Below are positions 10,283 to 25,676 of a DNA stretch of 64,000 nt, in pieces. The notes beneath the pieces are model-generated. The model saw only the letters and a list, made by a program, of their open reading frames with translations, was not told where the DNA came from and made no database searches. Positions within the stretch are counted from its first letter, which is position 1; each line of letters opens with the position of its first letter. The stretch comes from Nematostella vectensis. Taxonomy: Eukaryota; Cnidaria; Anthozoa; Actiniaria; Edwardsiidae. Location: contig NC_064048.1 in assembly GCF_932526225.1 (NCBI RefSeq), positions 11,973,665 to 12,037,664 of the forward strand, in the 5' to 3' direction. The position numbers and the translations under genes are program-made.

Positions 10283-11959
10283 ACACAGTTCAAGATAACG
10301 TTTTTTAGTATTTTTTTATAATACTCATCAAAAAAGTGGTGTGACATAGGTTCGTCTACCTGATCCAGGATACTAAAGATACAGGCTTGATATGCATTAT
10401 ATACAGCTAGCAAAATGAGCTTGCTAGCTTTACTGATTATTTGTATTCGATATTTTCCTAGTAAGAGAACAAAAATAAAAAGCAAAGAGTCGAGGAAGTA
10501 AACAAGTTATGTGATCTTTAATGTTTTATTAGGAGGGGTACATTTTGTACAAAGAAGCATACATAGAATATGCTTAAAAGTGCAGTGTGATGAAGAGCTT
10601 TGCAATAGCTCTCCGGCCAGGACACAATGAATTTCAGTCAAATTCTAATGTTGACCTAAGAGCCTTTGGTCCATGTGGAAGACTTAAATTCAAAGGAAAT
10701 GCCCACAAACTGTCAATAAACATTCAGTAAAATATCGAATATTATTTTAACAAAGCATTGACAACTATTAAAGTTCAACTGTGTGTAGACAATTGAAAGC
10801 CTACAAGAAACACTGACTCCAGACATGCGCAGTGCCATGACGCTGCCCCTTTAATGAGTGGAGAGGGGAGGGATACAAGTTTATTAAAAGTCTATTTGTG
10901 AGACCAACAAACTGGTTGAAAGAACAAGCGTGTTAATAGTAAAACAATTATTTGATTACAAAACTACTGTAGATTCCTTTGCACCAAGATAATAACACAC
11001 ATTATTTTGTTTGTTATTTAGGAGGAACGATACGAGCTCTACGAGACAAATGAGAAGTATTTATTACTCATCTAAATTATACACGTAAATAATAATATTC
11101 AAAAGAACTACTGTAACTAAGTAAGTAACACTCACATGTTTTTAAAATTTTAAATAAGTATACAGTTTCATTCAGATACATCTTGTGGTCACTGTGCCAT
11201 CTACAGGGCCATACCCAAAGCACCTGTGCACCCCATCCAACTAAGGGCATCGGCTGCACAGATGTTCCTGATAAATGGGGCAGGAAAATTTTCCGCGACA
11301 CCGTGCTTTCATGGTCCCCCATGATTCCTTGTTGGGTGAAGCCCCTCTAGATGTTGACATGTCAACTTCGCAGTCACATGAAAGAAATGTCTAATAGTGT
11401 TTTGCAGTCAAGTTGGTTTACGATAATTGGTTACAATAGTTGGTTACAATAATTTTGAAAAATTGTTATCATAGCTATGGTCAAATACTGTACATAGAAC
11501 TGCAAATAAAAAGACTAAAAAAAATAATAATAAAAATAAAGCAAAACTAAAAGTAAAGCAAAAAACGACAGAGACATTCTGTACACAATAAAAGACAATG
11601 CGCCCGCGTGCGTTACGATGCCACGCCGACATAGCGAGCCCCCAAGGGACCCAAAACGCCCACATAGACCTGTATTTTTTTTCATCCTATATCTCAGCGA
11701 GCTGTGCGTGGCGTAACCGTATTACAGGCCTGGGATCCTGGTTATTGTCCTCCCCATTAATGCGCGGGTTGGAATACCTTGCAAGAGTGTTGTACAGCAT
11801 ATTCGCCGGAAATATCGGTGCTTGGGGCCTTCGGGTTCTTTACAGCCTTCCGTAAAAGCCTTGTGCTGCCATACCGATTGGGTAATCCGTATGTATGGTT
11901 TCCGTTTTGTTCTTTAGGCCGGGTTCGATCCCAGGCCAATGGCCTTTTTTTTTCTCTAT

Positions 11960-11994
<35 letters not shown>
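10283..11994. repeat. Unit 7
   Basis: Core 1679 bp plus T33 (11962-11994). B box 11922-11932. Consensus. Confidence 0.97.
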
Positions 11995-11999
<5 letters not shown>

Positions 12000-13671
12000 G
12001 TTCAAGATAACGTTTTTTAGTATTTTTTTATAATACTCATCAAAAAAGTGGTGTGACATAGGTTCGTCTACCTGATCCAGGATACTAAAGATACAGGCTT
12101 GATATGCATTATATACAGCTAGCAAAATGAGCTTGCTAGCTTTACTGATTATTTGTATTCGATATTTTCCTAGTAAGAGAACAAAAATAAAAAGCAAAGA
12201 GTCGAGGAAGTAAACAAGTTATGTGATCTTTAATGTTTTATTAGGAGGGGTACATTTTGTACAAAGAAGCATACATAGAATATGCTTAAAAGTGCAGTGT
12301 GATGAAGAGCTTTGCAATAGCTCTCCGGCCAGGACACAATGAATTTCAGTCAAATTCTAATGTTGACCTAAGAGCCTTTGGTCCATGTGGAAGACTTAAA
12401 TTCAAAGGAAATGCCCACAAACTGTCAATAAACATTCAGTAAAATATCGAATATTATTTTAACAAAGCATTGACAACTATTAAAGTTCAACTGTGTGTAG
12501 ACAATTGAAAGCCTACAAGAAACACTGACTCCAGACATGCGCAGTGCCATGACGCTGCCCCTTTAATGAGTGGAGAGGGGAGGGATACAAGTTTATTAAA
12601 AGTCTATTTGTGAGACCAACAAACTGGTTGAAAGAACAAGCGTGTTAATAGTAAAACAATTATTTGATTACAAAACTACTGTAGATTCCTTTGCACCAAG
12701 ATAATAACACACATTATTTTGTTTGTTATTTAGGAGGAACGATACGAGCTCTACGAGACAAATGAGAAGTATTTATTACTCATCTAAATTATACACGTAA
12801 ATAATAATATTCAAAAGAACTACTGTAACTAAGTAAGTAACACTCACATGTTTTTAAAATTTTAAATAAGTATACAGTTTCATTCAGATACATCTTGTGG
12901 TCACTGTGCCATCTACAGGGCCATACCCAAAGCACCTGTGCACCCCATCCAACTAAGGGCATCGGCTGCACAGATGTTCCTGATAAATGGGGCAGGAAAA
13001 TTTTCCGCGACACCGTGCTTTCATGGTCCCCCATGATTCCTTGTTGGGTGAAGCCCCTCTAGATGTTGACATGTCAACTTCGCAGTCACATGAAAGAAAT
13101 GTCTAATAGTGTTTTGCAGTCAAGTTGGTTTACGATAATTGGTTACAATAGTTGGTTACAATAATTTTGAAAAATTGTTATCATAGCTATGGTCAAATAC
13201 TGTACATAGAACTGCAAATAAAAAGACTAAAAAAAATAATAATAAAAATAAAGCAAAACTAAAAGTAAAGCAAAAAACGACAGAGACATTCTGTACACAA
13301 TAAAAGACAATGCGCCCGCGTGCGTTACGATGCCACGCCGACATAGCGAGCCCCCAAGGGACCCAAAACGCCCACATAGACCTGTATTTTTTTTCATCCT
13401 ATATCTCAGCGAGCTGTGCGTGGCGTAACCGTATTACAGGCCTGGGATCCTGGTTATTGTCCTCCCCATTAATGCGCGGGTTGGAATACCTTGCAAGAGT
13501 GTTGTACAGCATATTCGCCGGAAATATCGGTGCTTGGGGCCTTCGGGTTCTTTACAGCCTTCCGTAAAAGCCTTGTGCTGCCATACCGATTGGGTAATCC
13601 GTATGTATGGTTTCCGTTTTGTTCTTTAGGCCGGGTTCGATCCCAGGCCAATGGCCTTTTTTTTTCTCTAT

Positions 13672-13706
<35 letters not shown>
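11995..13706. repeat. Unit 8
   Basis: Core 1679 bp plus T33 (13674-13706), the same length as unit 7. B box 13634-13644. Consensus. Confidence 0.97.
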
Positions 13707-13711
<5 letters not shown>

Positions 13712-15384
13712 GTTCAAGATAACGTTTTTTAGTATTTTTTTTATAATACTCATCAAAAAAGTGGTGTGACATAGGTTCGTCTACCTGATCCAGGATACTA
13801 AAGATACAGGCTTGATATGCATTATATACAGCTAGCAAAATGAGCTTGCTAGCTTTACTGATTATTTGTATTCGATATTTTCCTAGTAAGAGAACAAAAA
13901 TAAAAAGCAAAGAGTCGAGGAAGTAAACAAGTTATGTGATCTTTAATGTTTTATTAGGAGGGGTACATTTTGTACAAAGAAGCATACATAGAATATGCTT
14001 AAAAGTGCAGTGTGATGAAGAGCTTTGCAATAGCTCTCCGGCCAGGACACAATGAATTTCAGTCAAATTCTAATGTTGACCTAAGAGCCTTTGGTCCATG
14101 TGGAAGACTTAAATTCAAAGGAAATGCCCACAAACTGTCAATAAACATTCAGTAAAATATCGAATATTATTTTAACAAAGCATTGACAACTATTAAAGTT
14201 CAACTGTGTGTAGACAATTGAAAGCCTACAAGAAACACTGACTCCAGACATGCGCAGTGCCATGACGCTGCCCCTTTAATGAGTGGAGAGGGGAGGGATA
14301 CAAGTTTATTAAAAGTCTATTTGTGAGACCAACAAACTGGTTGAAAGAACAAGCGTGTTAATAGTAAAACAATTATTTGAATACAAAACTACTGTAGATT
14401 CCTTTGCACCAAGATAATAACACACATTATTTTGTTTGTTATTTAGGAGGAACGATACGAGCTCTACGAGACAAATGAGAAGTATTTATTACTCATCTAA
14501 ATTATACACGTAAATAATAATATTCAAAAGAACTACTGTAACTAAGTAAGTAACACTCACATGTTTTTAAAATTTTAAATAAGTATACAGTTTCATTCAG
14601 ATACATCTTGTGGTCACTGTGCCATCTACAGGGCCATACCCAAAGCACCTGTGCACCCCATCCAACTAAGGGCATCGGCTGCACAGATGTTCCTGATAAA
14701 TGGGGCAGGAAAATTTTCCGCGACACCGTGCTTTCATGGTCCCCCATGATTCCTTGTTGGGTGAAGCCCCTCTAGATGTTGACATGTCAACTTCGCAGTC
14801 ACATGAAAGAAATGTCTAATAGTGTTTTGCAGTCAAGTTGGTTTACGATAATTGGTTACAATAGTTGGTTACAATAATTTTGAAAAATTGTTATCATAGC
14901 TATGGTCAAATACTGTACATAGAACTGCAAATAAAAAGACTAAAAAAAATAATAATAAAAATAAAGCAAAACTAAAAGTAAAGCAAAAAACGACAGAGAC
15001 ATTCTGTACACAATAAAAGACAATGCGCCCGCGTGCGTTACGATGCCACGCCGACATAGCGAGCCCCCAAGGGACCCAAAACGCCCACATAGACCTGTAT
15101 TTTTTTTCATCCTATATCTCAGCGAGCTGTGCGTGGCGTAACCGTATTACAGGCCTGGGATCCTGGTTATTGTCCTCCCCATTAATGCGCGGGTTGGAAT
15201 ACCTTGCAAGAGTGTTGTACAGCATATTCGCCGGAAATATCGGTGCTTGGGGCCTTCGGGTTCTTTACAGCCTTCCGTAAAAGCCTTGTGCTGCCATACC
15301 GATTGGGTAATCCGTATGTATGGTTTCCGTTTTGTTCTTTAGGCCGGGTTCGATCCCAGGCCAATGGCCTTTTTTTTTCTCTAT

Positions 15385-15427
<43 letters not shown>
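13707..15427. repeat. Unit 9
   Basis: Core 1680 bp plus T41 (15387-15427), making this the longest unit. B box 15347-15357. One extra T in the run at 13735-13742 (T8 for T7) and private substitution A14381. Confidence 0.97.
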
Positions 15428-15432
<5 letters not shown>

Positions 15433-17100
15433 GTTCAAGATAACGTTTTTTAGTATTTTTTTATAATACTCATCAAAAAAGTGGTGTGACATAGGTTCGT
15501 CTACCTGATCCAGGATACTAAAGATACAGGCTTGATATGCATTATATACAGCTAGCAAAATGAGCTTGCTAGCTTTACTGATTATTTGTATTCGATATTT
15601 TCCTAGTAAGAGAACAAAAATAAAAAGCAAAGAGTCGAGGAAGTAAACAAGTTATGTGATCTTTAATGTTTTATTAGGAGGGGTACATTTTGTACAAAGA
15701 AGCATACATAGAATATGCTTAAAAGTGCAGTGTGATGAAGAGCTTTGCAATAGCTCTCCGGCCAGGACACAATGAATTTCAGTCAAATTCTAATGTTGAC
15801 CTAAGAGCCTTTGGTCCATGTGGAAGACTTAAATTCAAAGGAAATGCCCACAAACTGTCAATAAACATTCAGTAAAATATCGAATATTATTTTAACAAAG
15901 CATTGACAACTATTAAAGTTCAACTGTGTGTAGACAATTGAAAGCCTACAAGAAACACTGACTCCAGACATGCGCAGTGCCATGACGCTGCCCCTTTAAT
16001 GAGTGGAGAGGGGAGGGATACAAGTTTATTAAAAGTCTATTTGTGAGACCAACAAACTGGTTGAAAGAACAAGCGTGTTAATAGTAAAACAATTATTTGA
16101 TTACAAAACTACTGTAGATTCCTTTGCACCAAGATAATAACACACATTATTTTGTTTGTTATTTAGGAGGAACGATACGAGCTCTACGAGACAAATGAGA
16201 AGTATTTATTACTCATCTAAATTATACACGTAAATAATAATATTCAAAAGAACTACTGTAACTAAGTAAGTAACACTCACATGTTTTTAAAATTTTAAAT
16301 AAGTATACAGTTTCATTCAGATACATCTTGTGGTCACTGTGCCATCTACAGGGCCATACCCAAAGCACCTGTGCACCCCATCCAACTAAGGGCATCGGCT
16401 GCACAGATGTTCCTGATAAATGGGGCAGGAAAATTTTCCGCGACACCGTGCTTTCATGGTCCCCCATGATTCCTTGTTGGGTGAAGCCCCTTAGATGTTG
16501 ACATGTCAACTTCGCAGTCACATGAAAGAAATGTCTAATAGTGTTTTGCAGTCAAGTTGGTTTACGATAATTGGTTACAATAGCTGGTTACAATAATTTT
16601 GAAAAATTGTTATCATAGCTATGGTCAAATACTGTACATAGAACTGCAAATAAAAAGACTAAAAAAAATAATAATAAAAATAAAGCAAAACTAAAAGTAA
16701 AGCAAAAAACGACAGAGACATTCTGTACACAATAAAAGACAATGCGCCCGCGTGCGTTACGATGCCACGCCGACATAGCGAGCCCCCAAGGGACCCAAAA
16801 CGCCCACATAGACCTGTATTTTTTTTCATCCTATATCTCAGCGAGCTGTGCGTGGCGTAACCGTATTACAGGCCTGGGATCCTGGTTATTGTCCTCCCCA
16901 TTAATGCGCGGGTTGGAATACCTTGCAAGAGTGTTGTACAGCATATTCGCCGGAAATATCGGTGCTTGGGGCCTTCGGGTTCTTTACAGCCTTCCGTAAA
17001 AGCCTTGTGCTGCCATACCGATTGGGTAATCCGTATGTATGGTTTCCGTTTTGTTCTTTAGGCCGGGTTCGATCCCAGGCCAATGGCCTTTTTTTTTCTC

Positions 17101-17140
<40 letters not shown>
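15428..17140. repeat. Unit 10
   Basis: Core 1678 bp plus T35 (17106-17140). B box 17066-17076. One C is missing between 16491 and 16492. Substitution C16584. The base before the tract is A (CTATGA), as also in units 26, 28, 32 and 34. Confidence 0.97.
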
Positions 17141-17145
<5 letters not shown>

Positions 17146-18817
17146 GTTCAAGATAACGTTTTTTAGTATTTTTTTATAATACTCATCAAAAAAGTGGTGT
17201 GACATAGGTTCGTCTACCTGATCCAGGATAATAAAGATACAGGCTTGATATGCATTATATACAGCTAGCAAAATGAGCTTGCTAGCTTTACTGATTATTT
17301 GTATTCGATATTTTCCTAGTAAGAGAACAAAAATAAAAAGCAAAGAGTCGAGGAAGTAAACAAGTTATGTGATCTTTAATGTTTTATTAGGAGGGGTACA
17401 TTTTGTACAAAGAAGCATACATAGAATATGCTTAAAAGTGCAGTGTGATGAAGAGCTTTGCAATAGCTCTCCGGCCAGGACACAATGAATTTCAGTCAAA
17501 TTCTAATGTTGACCTAAGAGCCTTTGGTCCATGTGGAAGACTTAAATTCAAAGGAAATGCCCACAAACTGTCAATAAACATTCAGTAAAATATCGAATAT
17601 TATTTTAACAAAGCATTGACAACTATTAAAGTTCAACTGTGTGTAGACAATTGAAAGCCTACAAGAAACACTGACTCCAGACATGCGCAGTGCCATGACG
17701 CTGCCCCTTTAATGAGTGGAGAGGGGAGGGATACAAGTTTATTAAAAGTCTATTTGTGAGACCAACAAACTGGTTGAAAGAACAAGCGTGTTAATAGTAA
17801 AACAATTATTTGATTACAAAACTACTGTAGATTCCTTTGCACCAAGATAATAACACACATTATTTTGTTTGTTATTTAGGAGGAACGATACGAGCTCTAC
17901 GAGACAAATGAGAAGTATTTATTACTCATCTAAATTATACACGTAAATAATAATATTCAAAAGAACTACTGTAACTAAGTAAGTAACACTCACATGTTTT
18001 TAAAATTTTAAATAAGTATACAGTTTCATTCAGATACATCTTGTGGTCACTGTGCCATCTACAGGGCCATACCCAAAGCACCTGTGCACCCCATCCAACT
18101 AAGGGCATCGGCTGCACAGATGTTCCTGATAAATGGGGCAGGAAAATTTTCCGCGACACCGTGCTTTCATGGTCCCCCATGATTCCTTGTTGGGTGAAGC
18201 CCCTCTAGATGTTGACATGTCAACTTCGCAGTCACATGAAAGAAATGTCTAATAGTGTTTTGCAGTCAAGTTGGTTTACGATAATTGGTTACAATAGTTG
18301 GTTACAATAATTTTGAAAAATTGTTATCATAGCTATGGTCAAATACTGTACATAGAACTGCAAATAAAAAGACTAAAAAAAATAATAATAAAAATAAAGC
18401 AAAACTAAAAGTAAAGCAAAAAACGACAGAGACATTCTGTACACAATAAAAGACAATGCGCCCGCGTGCGTTACGATGCCACGCCGACATAGCGAGCCCC
18501 CAAGGGACCCAAAACGCCCACATAGACCTGTATTTTTTTTCATCCTATATCTCAGCGAGCTGTGCGTGGCGTAACCGTATTACAGGCCTGGGATCCTGGT
18601 TATTGTCCTCCCCATTAATGCGCGGGTTGGAATACCTTGCAAGAGTGTTGTACAGCATATTCGCCGGAAATATCGGTGCTTGGGGCCTTCGGGTTCTTTA
18701 CAGCCTTCCGTAAAAGCCTTGTGCTGCCATACCGATTGGGTAATCCGTATGTATGGTTTCCGTTTTGTTCTTTAGGCCGGGTTCGATCCCAGGCCAATGG
18801 CCTTTTTTTTTCTCTAT

Positions 18818-18851
<34 letters not shown>
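17141..18851. repeat. Unit 11
   Basis: Core 1679 bp plus T32 (18820-18851). B box 18780-18790. Private substitution A17231 (C elsewhere). Confidence 0.97.
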
Positions 18852-18856
<5 letters not shown>

Positions 18857-20528
18857 GTTCAAGATAACGTTTTTTAGTATTTTTTTATAATACTCATCAA
18901 AAAAGTGGTGTGACATAGGTTCGTCTACCTGATCCAGGATACTAAAGATACAGGCTTGATATGCATTATATACAGCTAGCAAAATGAGCTTGCTAGCTTT
19001 ACTGATTATTTGTATTCGATATTTTCCTAGTAAGAGAACAAAAATAAAAAGCAAAGAGTCGAGGAAGTAAACAAGTTATGTGATCTTTAATGTTTTATTA
19101 GGAGGGGTACATTTTGTACAAAGAAGCATACATAGAATATGCTTAAAAGTGCAGTGTGATGAAGAGCTTTGCAATAGCTCTCCGGCCAGGACACAATGAA
19201 TTTCAGTCAAATTCTAATGTTGACCTAAGAGCCTTTGGTCCATGTGGAAGACTTAAATTCAAAGGAAATGCCCACAAACTGTCAATAAACATTCAGTAAA
19301 ATATCGAATATTATTTTAACAAAGCATTGACAACTATTAAAGTTCAACTGTGTGTAGACAATTGAAAGCCTACAAGAAACACTGACTCCAGACATGCGCA
19401 GTGCCATGACGCTGCCCCTTTAATGAGTGGAGAGGGGAGGGATACAAGTTTATTAAAAGTCTATTTGTGAGACCAACAAACTGGTTGAAAGAACAAGCGT
19501 GTTAATAGTAAAACAATTATTTGATTACAAAACTACTGTAGATTCCTTTGCACCAAGATAATAACACACATTATTTTGTTTGTTATTTAGGAGGAACGAT
19601 ACGAGCTCTACGAGACAAATGAGAAGTATTTATTACTCATCTAAATTATACACGTAAATAATAATATTCAAAAGAACTACTGTAACTAAGTAAGTAACAC
19701 TCACATGTTTTTAAAATTTTAAATAAGTATACAGTTTCATTCAGATACATCTTGTGGTCACTGTGCCATCTACAGGGCCATACCCAAAGCACCTGTGCAC
19801 CCCATCCAACTAAGGGCATCGGCTGCACAGATGTTCCTGATAAATGGGGCAGGAAAATTTTCCGCGACACCGTGCTTTCATGGTCCCCCATGATTCCTTG
19901 TTGGGTGAAGCCCCTCTAGATGTTGACATGTCAACTTCGCAGTCACATGAAAGAAATGTCTAATAGTGTTTTGCAGTCAAGTTGGTTTACGATAATTGGT
20001 TACAATAGTTGGTTACAATAATTTTGAAAAATTGTTATCATAGCTATGGTCAAATACTGTACATAGAACTGCAAATAAAAAGACTAAAAAAATAATAATA
20101 AAAATAAAGCAAAACTAAAAGTAAAGCAAAAAACGACAGAGACATTCTGTACACAATAAAAGACAATGCGCCCGCGTGCGTTACGATGCCACGCCGACAT
20201 AGCGAGCCCCCAAGGGACCCAAAACGCCCACATAGACCTGTATTTTTTTTTCATCCTATATCTCAGCGAGCTGTGCGTGGCGTAACCGTATTACAGGCCT
20301 GGGATCCTGGTTATTGTCCTCCCCATTAATGCGCGGGTTGGAATACCTTGCAAGAGTGTTGTACAGCATATTCGCCGAAAATATCGGTGCTTGGGGCCTT
20401 CGGGTTCTTTACAGCCTTCCGTAAAAGCCTTGTGCTGCCATAACGATTGGGTAATCCGTATGTATGGTTTCCGTTTTGTTCTTTAGGCCGGGTTCGATCC
20501 CAGGCCAATGGCCTTTTTTTTTCTCTAT

Positions 20529-20560
<32 letters not shown>
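18852..20560. repeat. Unit 12
   Basis: Core 1679 bp plus T30 (20531-20560). B box 20491-20501. An A7 run near 20085 and a T9 run near 20242 cancel in length. Substitutions A20378 and A20443; the second lies just before the tRNA-like element. Confidence 0.97.
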
Positions 20561-20565
<5 letters not shown>

Positions 20566-22237
20566 GTTCAAGATAACGTTTTTTAGTATTTTTTTATAAT
20601 ACTCATCAAAAAAGTGGTGTGACATAGGTTCGTCTACCTGATCCAGGATACTAAAGATACAGGCTTGATATGCATTATATACAGCTAGCAAAATGAGCTT
20701 GCTAGCTTTACTGATTATTTGTATTCGATATTTTCCTAGTAAGAGAACAAAAATAAAAAGCAAAGAGTCGAGGAAGTAAACAAGTTATGTGATCTTTAAT
20801 GTTTTATTAGGAGGGGTACATTTTGTACAAAGAAGCATACATAGAATATGCTTAAAAGTGCAGTGTGATGAAGAGCTTTGCAATAGCTCTCCGGCCAGGA
20901 CACAATGAATTTCAGTCAAATTCTAATGTTGACCTAAGAGCCTTTGGTCCATGTGGAAGACTTAAATTCAAAGGAAATGCCCACAAACTGTCAATAAACA
21001 TTCAGTAAAATATCGAATATTATTTTAACAAAGCATTGACAACTATTAAAGTTCAACTGTGTGTAGACAATTGAAAGCCTACAAGAAACACTGACTCCAG
21101 ACATGCGCAGTGCCATGACGCTGCCCCTTTAATGAGTGGAGAGGGGAGGGATACAAGTTTATTAAAAGTCTATTTGTGAGACCAACAAACTGGTTGAAAG
21201 AACAAGCGTGTTAATAGTAAAACAATTATTTGATTACAAAACTACTGTAGATTCCTTTGCACCAAGATAATAACACACATTATTTTGTTTGTTATTTAGG
21301 AGGAACGATACGAGCTCTACGAGACAAATGAGAAGTATTTATTACTCATCTAAATTATACACGTAAATAATAATATTCAAAAGAACTACTGTAACTAAGT
21401 AAGTAACACTCACATGTTTTTAAAATTTTAAATAAGTATACAGTTTCATTCAGATACATCTTGTGGTCACTGTGCCATCTACAGGGCCATACCCAAAGCA
21501 CCTGTGCACCCCATCCAACTAAGGGCATCGGCTGCACAGATGTTCCTGATAAATGGGGCAGGAAACTTTTCCGCGACACCGTGCTTTCATGGTCCCCCAT
21601 GATTCCTTGTTGGGTGAAGCCCCTCTAGATGTTGACATGTCAACTTCGCAGTCACATGAAAGAAATGTCTAATAGTGTTTTGCAGTCAAGTTGGTTTACG
21701 ATAATTGGTTACAATAGTTGGTTACAATAATTTTGAAAAATTGTTATCATAGCTATGGTCAAATACTGTACATAGAACTGCAAATAAAAAGACTAAAAAA
21801 AATAAAAATAAAAATAAAGCAAAACTAAAAGTAAAGCAAAAAACGACAGAGACATTCTGTACACAATAAAAGACAATGCGCCCGCGTGCGTTACGATGCC
21901 ACGCCGACATAGCGAGCCCCCAAGGGACCCAAAACGCCCACATAGACCTGTATTTTTTTTCATCCTATATCTCAGCGAGCTGTGCGTGGCGTAACCGTAT
22001 TACAGGCCTGGGATCCTGGTTATTGTCCTCCCCATTAATGCGCGGGTTGGAATACCTTGCAAGAGTGTTGTACAGCATATTCGCCGGAAATATCGGTGCT
22101 TGGGGCCTTCGGGTTCTTTACAGCCTTCCGTAAAAGCCTTGTGCTGCCATACCGATTGGGTAATCCGTATGTATGGTTTCCGTTTTGTTCTTTAGGCCGG
22201 GTTCGATCCCAGGCCAATGGCCTTTTTTTTTCTCTAT

Positions 22238-22267
<30 letters not shown>
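20561..22267. repeat. Unit 13
   Basis: Core 1679 bp plus T28 (22240-22267). B box 22200-22210. C21566 breaks the GGAAAATTTTCC palindrome, and A21806 removes one T from the TAA triplets. Confidence 0.97.
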
Positions 22268-22272
<5 letters not shown>

Positions 22273-23944
22273 GTTCAAGATAACGTTTTTTAGTATTTTT
22301 TTATAATACTCATCAAAAAAGTGGTGTGACATAGGTTCGTCTACCTGATCCAGGATACTAAAGATACAGGCTTGATATGCATTATATACAGCTAGCAAAA
22401 TGAGCTTGCTAGCTTTACTGATTATTTGTATTCGATATTTTCCTAGTAAGAGAACAAAAATAAAAAGCAAAGAGTCGAGGAAGTAAACAAGTTATGTGAT
22501 CTTTAATGTTTTATTAGGAGGGGTACATTTTGTACAAAGAAGCATACATAGAATATGCTTAAAAGTGCAGTGTGATGAAGAGCTTTGCAATAGCTCTCCG
22601 GCCAGGACACAATGAATTTCAGTCAAATTCTAATGTTGACCTAAGAGCCTTTGGTCCATGTGGAAGACTTAAATTCAAAGGAAATGCCCACAAACTGTCA
22701 ATAAACATTCAGTAAAATATCGAATATTATTTTAACAAAGCATTGACAACTATTAAAGTTCAACTGTGTGTAGACAATTGAAAGCCTACAAGAAACACTG
22801 ACTCCAGACATGCGCAGTGCCATGACGCTGCCCCTTTAATGAGTGGAGAGGGGAGGGATACAAGTTTATTAAAAGTCTATTTGTGAGACCAACAAACTGG
22901 TTGAAAGAACAAGCGTGTTAATAGTAAAACAATTATTTGATTACAAAACTACTGTAGATTCCTTTGCACCAAGATAATAACACACATTATTTTGTTTGTT
23001 ATTTAGGAGGAACGATACGAGCTCTACGAGACAAATGAGAAGTATTTATTACTCATCTAAATTATACACGTAAATAATAATATTCAAAAGAACTACTGTA
23101 ACTAAGTAAGTAACACTCACATGTTTTTAAAATTTTAAATAAGTATACAGTTTCATTCAGATACATCTTGTGGTCACTGTGCCATCTACAGGGCCATACC
23201 CAAAGCACCTGTGCACCCCATCCAACTAAGGGCATCGGCTGCACAGATGTTCCTGATAAATGGGGCAGGAAAATTTTCCGCGACACCGTGCTTTCATGGT
23301 CCCCCATGATTCCTTGTTGGGTGAAGCCCCTCTAGATGTTGACATGTCAACTTCGCAGTCACATGAAAGAAATGTCTAATAGTGTTTTGCAGTCAAGTTG
23401 GTTTACGATAATTGGTTACAATAGTTGGTTACAATAATTTTGAAAAATTGTTATCATAGCTATGGTCAAATACTGTACATAGAACTGCAAATAAAAAGAC
23501 TAAAAAAAATAATAATAAAAATAAAGCAAAACTAAAAGTAAAGCAAAAAACGACAGAGACATTCTGTACACAATAAAAGACAATGCGCCCGCGTGCGTTA
23601 CGATGCCACGCCGACATAGCGAGCCCCCAAGGGACCCAAAACGCCCACATAGACCTGTATTTTTTTTCATCCTATATCTCAGCGAGCTGTGCGTGGCGTA
23701 ACCGTATTACAGGCCTGGGATCCTGGTTATTGTCCTCCCCATTAATGCGCGGGTTGGAATACCTTGCAAGAGTGTTGTACAGCATATTCGCCGGAAATAT
23801 CGGTGCTTGGGGCCTTCGGGTTCTTTACAGCCTTCCGTAAAAGCCTTGTGCTGCCATACCGATTGGGTAATCCGTATGTATGGTTTCCGTTTTGTTCTTT
23901 AGGCCGGGTTCGATCCCAGGCCAATGGCCTTTTTTTTTCTCTAT

Positions 23945-23974
<30 letters not shown>
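22268..23974. repeat. Unit 14
   Basis: Core 1679 bp plus T28 (23947-23974). B box 23907-23917. Consensus. Confidence 0.97.
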
Positions 23975-23979
<5 letters not shown>

Positions 23980-25676
23980 GTTCAAGATAACGTTTTTTAG
24001 TATTTTTTTATAATACTCATCAAAAAAGTGGTGTGACATAGGTTCGTCTACCTGATCCAGGATACTAAAGATACAGGCTTGATATGCATTATATACAGCT
24101 AGCAAAATGAGCTTGCTAGCTTTACTGATTATTTGTATTCGATATTTTCCTAGTAAGAGAACAAAAATAAAAAGCAAAGAGTCGAGGAAGTAAACAAGTT
24201 ATGTGATCTTTAATGTTTTATTAGGAGGGGTACATTTTGTACAAAGAAGCATACATAGAATATGCTTAAAAGTGCAGTGTGATGAAGAGCTTTGCAATAG
24301 CTCTCCGGCCAGGACACAATGAATTTCAGTCAAATTCTAATGTTGACCTAAGAGCCTTTGGTCCATGTGGAAGACTTAAATTCAAAGGAAATGCCCACAA
24401 ACTGTCAATAAACATTCAGTAAAATATCGAATATTATTTTAACAAAGCATTGACAACTATTAAAGTTCAACTGTGTGTAGACAATTGAAAGCCTACAAGA
24501 AACACTGACTCCAGACATGCGCAGTGCCATGACGCTGCCCCTTTAATGAGTGGAGAGGGGAGGGATACAAGTTTATTAAAAGTCTATTTGTGAGACCAAC
24601 AAACTGGTTGAAAGAACAAGCGTGTTAATAGTAAAACAATTATTTGATTACAAAACTACTGTAGATTCCTTTGCACCAAGATAATAACACACATTATTTT
24701 GTTTGTTATTTAGGAGGAACGATACGAGCTCTACGAGACAAATGAGAAGTATTTATTACTCATCTAAATTATACACGTAAATAATAATATTCAAAAGAAC
24801 TACTGTAACTAAGTAAGTAACACTCACATGTTTTTAAAATTTTAAATAAGTATACAGTTTCATTCAGATACATCTTGTGGTCACTGTGCCATCTACAGGG
24901 CCATACCCAAAGCACCTGTGCACCCCATCCAACTAAGGGCATCGGCTGCACAGATGTTCCTGATAAATGGGGCAGGAAAATTTTCCGCGACACCGTGCTT
25001 TCATGGTCCCCCATGATTCCTTGTTGGGTGAAGCCCCTCTAGATGTTGACATGTCAACTTCGCAGTCACATGAAAGAAATGTCTAATAGTGTTTTGCAGT
25101 CAAGTTGGTTTACGATAATTGGTTACAATAGTTGGTTACAATAATTTTGAAAAATTGTTATCATAGCTATGGTCAAATACTGTACATAGAACTGCAAATA
25201 AAAAGACTAAAAAAATAATAATAAAAATAAAGCAAAACTAAAAGTAAAGCAAAAAACGACAGAGACATTCTGTACACAATAAAAGACAATGCGCCCGCGT
25301 GCGTTACGATGCCACGCCGACATAGCGAGCCCCCAAGGGACCCAAAACGCCCACATAGACCTGTATTTTTTTTCATCCTATATCTCAGCGAGCTGTGCGT
25401 GGCGTAACCGTATTACAGGCCTGGGATCCTGGTTATTGTCCTCCCCATTAATGCGCGGGTTGGAATACCTTGCAAGAGTGTTGTACAGCATATTCGCCGG
25501 AAATATCGGTGCTTGGGGCCTTCGGGTTCTTTACAGCCTTCCGTAAAAGCCTTGTGCTGCCATACCGATTGGGTAATCCGTATGTATGGTTTCCGTTTTG
25601 TTCTTTAGGCCGGGTTCGATCCCAGGCCAATGGCCTTTTTTTTTCTCTATGGTTTTTTTTTTTTTTTTTTTTTTTT
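23975..25676. repeat. Unit 15
   Basis: Core 1678 bp plus T24 (25653-25676). B box 25613-25623. The A-run near 25209 is A7. Confidence 0.97.
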